This document shows positions 61,953 to 64,000 of a stretch of DNA of 64,000 nt, piece by piece. The DNA lies in the NCBI GenBank assembly GCA_013141115.1, contig JABFRP010000002.1, positions 770,389 through 834,388 of the forward strand, given 5' to 3'. Below the pieces are notes generated by a model. The model was given only the letters and a program-made list of their open reading frames with translations. It was not told where the DNA came from and ran no database searches. Numbering within the stretch: the first letter of the stretch is position 1; each line of letters begins with the position of its first letter. The translations under genes and the position numbers were made by a program. This DNA comes from Ferruginibacter sp. (GTDB lineage: Bacteria; Bacteroidota; Bacteroidia; Chitinophagales; Chitinophagaceae).

Positions 61953-63464
61953 ATGAAAGTACTCCTCGACACTAATATTATTATTCATAGAGAGGCATCC
62001 AAAGTAATAAACCAAGACATTGGAGTTCTATTTAATTGGATTGATAAACTTAAATACGAAAAATTTATACATCCAGCTACTGTTGAGGAACTTAACCGTA
62101 ATAAAGACCCCCAGACAGTAGCCACAATGGCAATCAAAGTTGAAAGCTATAATTTAATACGGAATCTTGCCCCGATAAGTCAAATTCTAGAACAAGTAAG
62201 CAAACAAATCGACACTGTAGCAAATGATGAAAACGACACTAAAATTCTTAATGAAGTATTTTGCGACAGAGTTGACATTTTAATATCAGAAGACAAAAAA
62301 ATTCATACCAAAGCTTTACTGTTAGGAATTTCAGACAGAGTTTTTAAAATTGACCAATTCCTTGAAAAAGTAACTGCTGAAAATCCCAATTTAGTTGACT
62401 ACAAAGTTTTAGCCGTTAAAAAAGTTGATTTTGCACAAGTAAATATTGAGGACGATTTTTTTGACAGCTTTCGGGAAGATTACAAGGGATTTAACAAGTG
62501 GTATAATATAAAAGCTGACGAAATTTCTTATGCTTGCTATCATAATGAAGTTCTTTCTGCCTTCTTATACATCAAAATAGAAGACGAAGTTGAAAATTAT
62601 TCTGATATAACACCAGCTTTCAAAAATAAAAAACGTTTAAAAATTGGAACGTTTAAAGTCACCAGCAACGGTTTTAAAATTGGAGAAAGATTTTTAAAAA
62701 TAATCTTTGATAATGCCTTTCAATATAAAGTTGATGAAATTTATGTAACTATTTTTGATAAACGACCGGAGCAGGTAAGACTTATAGGATTACTTGAAGA
62801 ATGGGGATTTACTTTCCATGGAATAAAATCTACTGATAACGGAGATGAAAAAGTTTATATCAAAAACTTTGACAGAAAACAGGAAATAAATTTAGTAAAT
62901 CCAAAACTCACTTTTCCATACCTTTCAAAAGAAAGCAACATCTTTATCGTTCCAATCTATCCTGAATATCATACTGAACTATTTCCTGACTCAATTCTAA
63001 GAACAGAATCTCCTATAAACTTTACCGAAAACGAACCGCACCGCAATGCTTTAAGTAAAGTTTATATTTCACGTTCGTACGAACGAAATTTGAGACCGGG
63101 TGATTTGATTATATTTTATCGTACGGGAGACCAAGGCAATGCAATTCATACTGGTGTGGCAACAACAATTGGTGTTGTAGAATCTGTTGTTGAAAACATA
63201 AAAGATGAAAACTCATTTCTTTCAATTTGTAGGAAACGTAGCGTTTTCACAGATAAGAAACTTAGCGAACATTGGAACTATAATAAAAAAAGTCGTCCTT
63301 TCGTAGTTAACTTTATTTATGCGTTATCTTTACCAAAGCGACCTAATTTAAAATGGCTGAATGAAAATGGAGTAATTCCGAATATTTTAGATATGCCGAG
63401 AGGGTTTCGTCAAATTAGTCGGGAACATTTTCTTCAAATTGCACAATATTCTTTTCAAAAATGA
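61953..63464 (+). CDS. PIN-GNAT-PUA/EVE-like fusion protein
   Basis: 503 residues from the ATG at 61953; the frame opens at 61857 but the PIN fold starts at MKVLLDTN. The N-terminal PIN nuclease domain (1-135) retains Asp6, Glu45/46, Asp95 (NDENDTKIL) and Asp114 (LISEDKKI). The middle part (about 165-310) resembles a GNAT acetyltransferase (AFLYIKIEDE, GFKIGERFLKIIFDNAF, LLEEWGFTFHG). The C-terminal third (about 325-503) resembles a PUA/EVE-like domain (LRPGDLIIFYRTGDQGN, HTGVATTIGVVESV). Stop overlaps the ASCH-domain gene by four bases. A nuclease-based toxin-antitoxin or defence role is inferred. Confidence 0.75.
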   Translation: MKVLLDTNIIIHREASKVINQDIGVLFNWIDKLKYEKFIHPATVEELNRNKDPQTVATMAIKVESYNLIRNLAPISQILEQVSKQIDTVANDENDTKILNEVFCDRVDILISEDKKIHTKALLLGISDRVFKIDQFLEKVTAENPNLVDYKVLAVKKVDFAQVNIEDDFFDSFREDYKGFNKWYNIKADEISYACYHNEVLSAFLYIKIEDEVENYSDITPAFKNKKRLKIGTFKVTSNGFKIGERFLKIIFDNAFQYKVDEIYVTIFDKRPEQVRLIGLLEEWGFTFHGIKSTDNGDEKVYIKNFDRKQEINLVNPKLTFPYLSKESNIFIVPIYPEYHTELFPDSILRTESPINFTENEPHRNALSKVYISRSYERNLRPGDLIIFYRTGDQGNAIHTGVATTIGVVESVVENIKDENSFLSICRKRSVFTDKKLSEHWNYNKKSRPFVVNFIYALSLPKRPNLKWLNENGVIPNILDMPRGFRQISREHFLQIAQYSFQK

Positions 63465-63847
63465 AAGTAGTCTTATCAATAAAACCTGAATTTGCTAACA
63501 AAATATTTGATGGTTCAAAAAAATTTGAATTTAGAAAGTCAATATTTAAAAACGAAAACATAAAGACCATTTTAGTTTATTCTTCGTCGCCGGTACAAAA
63601 GGTAATTGGAGAGTTCCAAATTGAAAAAATTATTAAACACGACTTAGAAACACTTTGGAAATTGACAAAGGATTTTTCGGGAATAACTGAGCAATATTTT
63701 TATGAATACTTTGCAGATAAAGAACATGGCTTTGCAATTAAAATAAAAACAAAAACAAAATATAGAAAACCAAAATGTTTGAGAGAAGATTTTAATTTAA
63801 CACCACCTCAGTCATTTGCATACTGGACAAAACAAGAAATAGAATAA
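63461..63847 (+). CDS. ASCH/PUA-like domain protein
   Basis: 128 residues. Opens VVLSIKPEFANKIFDGSKKF with EFRKSIF, the ASCH signature (SIKPEYAxxIxxGxKxxExR), then VYSSSPVQKVIGEFQIEKII. ASCH proteins have a PUA-like beta-barrel that binds RNA or modified nucleotides. It overlaps the stop of the PIN-GNAT gene by four bases, so the two are made together and probably work together, possibly as regulator or antitoxin. No catalytic residue is certain. Confidence 0.78.
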   Translation: MKVVLSIKPEFANKIFDGSKKFEFRKSIFKNENIKTILVYSSSPVQKVIGEFQIEKIIKHDLETLWKLTKDFSGITEQYFYEYFADKEHGFAIKIKTKTKYRKPKCLREDFNLTPPQSFAYWTKQEIE

Positions 63848-63872
63848 GCATAGCGTACATTTGGTTTTATTA

Positions 63873-64000
63873 TTACCGTTCCACCCTTCCCACCCCATCA
63901 CTGATCTCCATAACATAAGCTTCCAGCTCAATATCAAATTCTTTTTGATAAGCTGCTGTTGCTGCCGCAATAAGTTCGTTGATCGCTTCGTCTTTAATAA
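63873..64000 (-). CDS. Partial galactokinase-like C-terminus (enters from right edge)
   Basis: The minus strand from 64000 gives 41 residues ending in TAA at 63873: a helix (DEAINELIAAATAAYQKEF) and DIELEAYVMEISDGVGRV. The Y-x-x-x-x-x-I-x-x-x-x-Y-V...GVG pattern resembles the end of galactokinases of the GHMP family. The start and the rest lie outside the window, so the call is tentative. Converges with the ASCH gene. Confidence 0.5.
   Translation of the reverse strand, partial: IKDEAINELIAAATAAYQKEFDIELEAYVMEISDGVGRVER

Overview
The window reads as a chromosomal segment of a Bacteroidetes bacterium, most likely of the Chitinophagaceae type. It is AT-rich, candidate promoters match the Bacteroidetes pattern (TTG about 20 bases before TAnnTTTG), an ECF sigma / anti-sigma / beta-barrel gene set is present, and there is a carotenoid operon with CrtZ, a DUF422 (CruF-like) protein and a CrtD-type desaturase. 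No rRNA, tRNA or CRISPR array was recognised.

Layout. 0.2-2.9 kb: ECF sigma factor, membrane anti-sigma-like protein and outer-membrane barrel protein (minus strand). 3.1-8.6 kb: plus-strand housekeeping and hypothetical genes (kbl, unknown, secreted protein, LutB-like Fe-S protein, deacetylase-like protein). 8.6-15.8 kb: minus-strand carotenoid cluster in transcription order carH-like regulator, ECF sigma factor, crtI, crtB, idi, crtD, cruF-like, crtZ. The regulator keeps the residues of a light-sensing B12 repressor. Three copies of an inverted motif TGTTTA-N18-TwAACA lie only upstream of it and of the sigma gene, suggesting a light-controlled cascade.

15.9-55.1 kb: a roughly 39-kb cell-surface polysaccharide locus, almost all on the minus strand. 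It has an initiating phosphosugar transferase with an aminotransferase, NeuD/PglD-like acetyltransferase and PglA-like glycosyltransferase; UDP-galactopyranose mutase with a probable galactofuranosyltransferase; rfbA/rfbB plus a VioA-like aminotransferase and a (frameshifted) formyltransferase; many glycosyltransferases, methyltransferases, an ATP-grasp/epimerase/phosphoesterase cassette, and asparagine synthase. It contains two related flippases, two related multi-spanning membrane proteins (lone plus-strand genes, candidate polymerases) and a related pair of unusual glycosyltransferases, so it may encode two repeat-unit pathways or a duplicated locus. A four-helix-bundle gene between rfbA and rfbB is bracketed by inverted arrays of an 8-base repeat (GTTTAGnn), and similar arrays without a gene occur at two other junctions.

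55.2-64 kb: plus-strand genes: an ABC-F ATPase (frameshifted), a small antitoxin/toxin pair, a NagX-like acyltransferase, an orphan hybrid PAS histidine kinase (frameshifted), a decayed small membrane gene, then a PIN-GNAT-PUA/EVE-like fusion protein translationally coupled to an ASCH-domain protein. A galactokinase-like C-terminus enters from the right edge on the minus strand. Three otherwise well-conserved genes each carry one single-base lesion, which could reflect assembly error, real decay or slippage.
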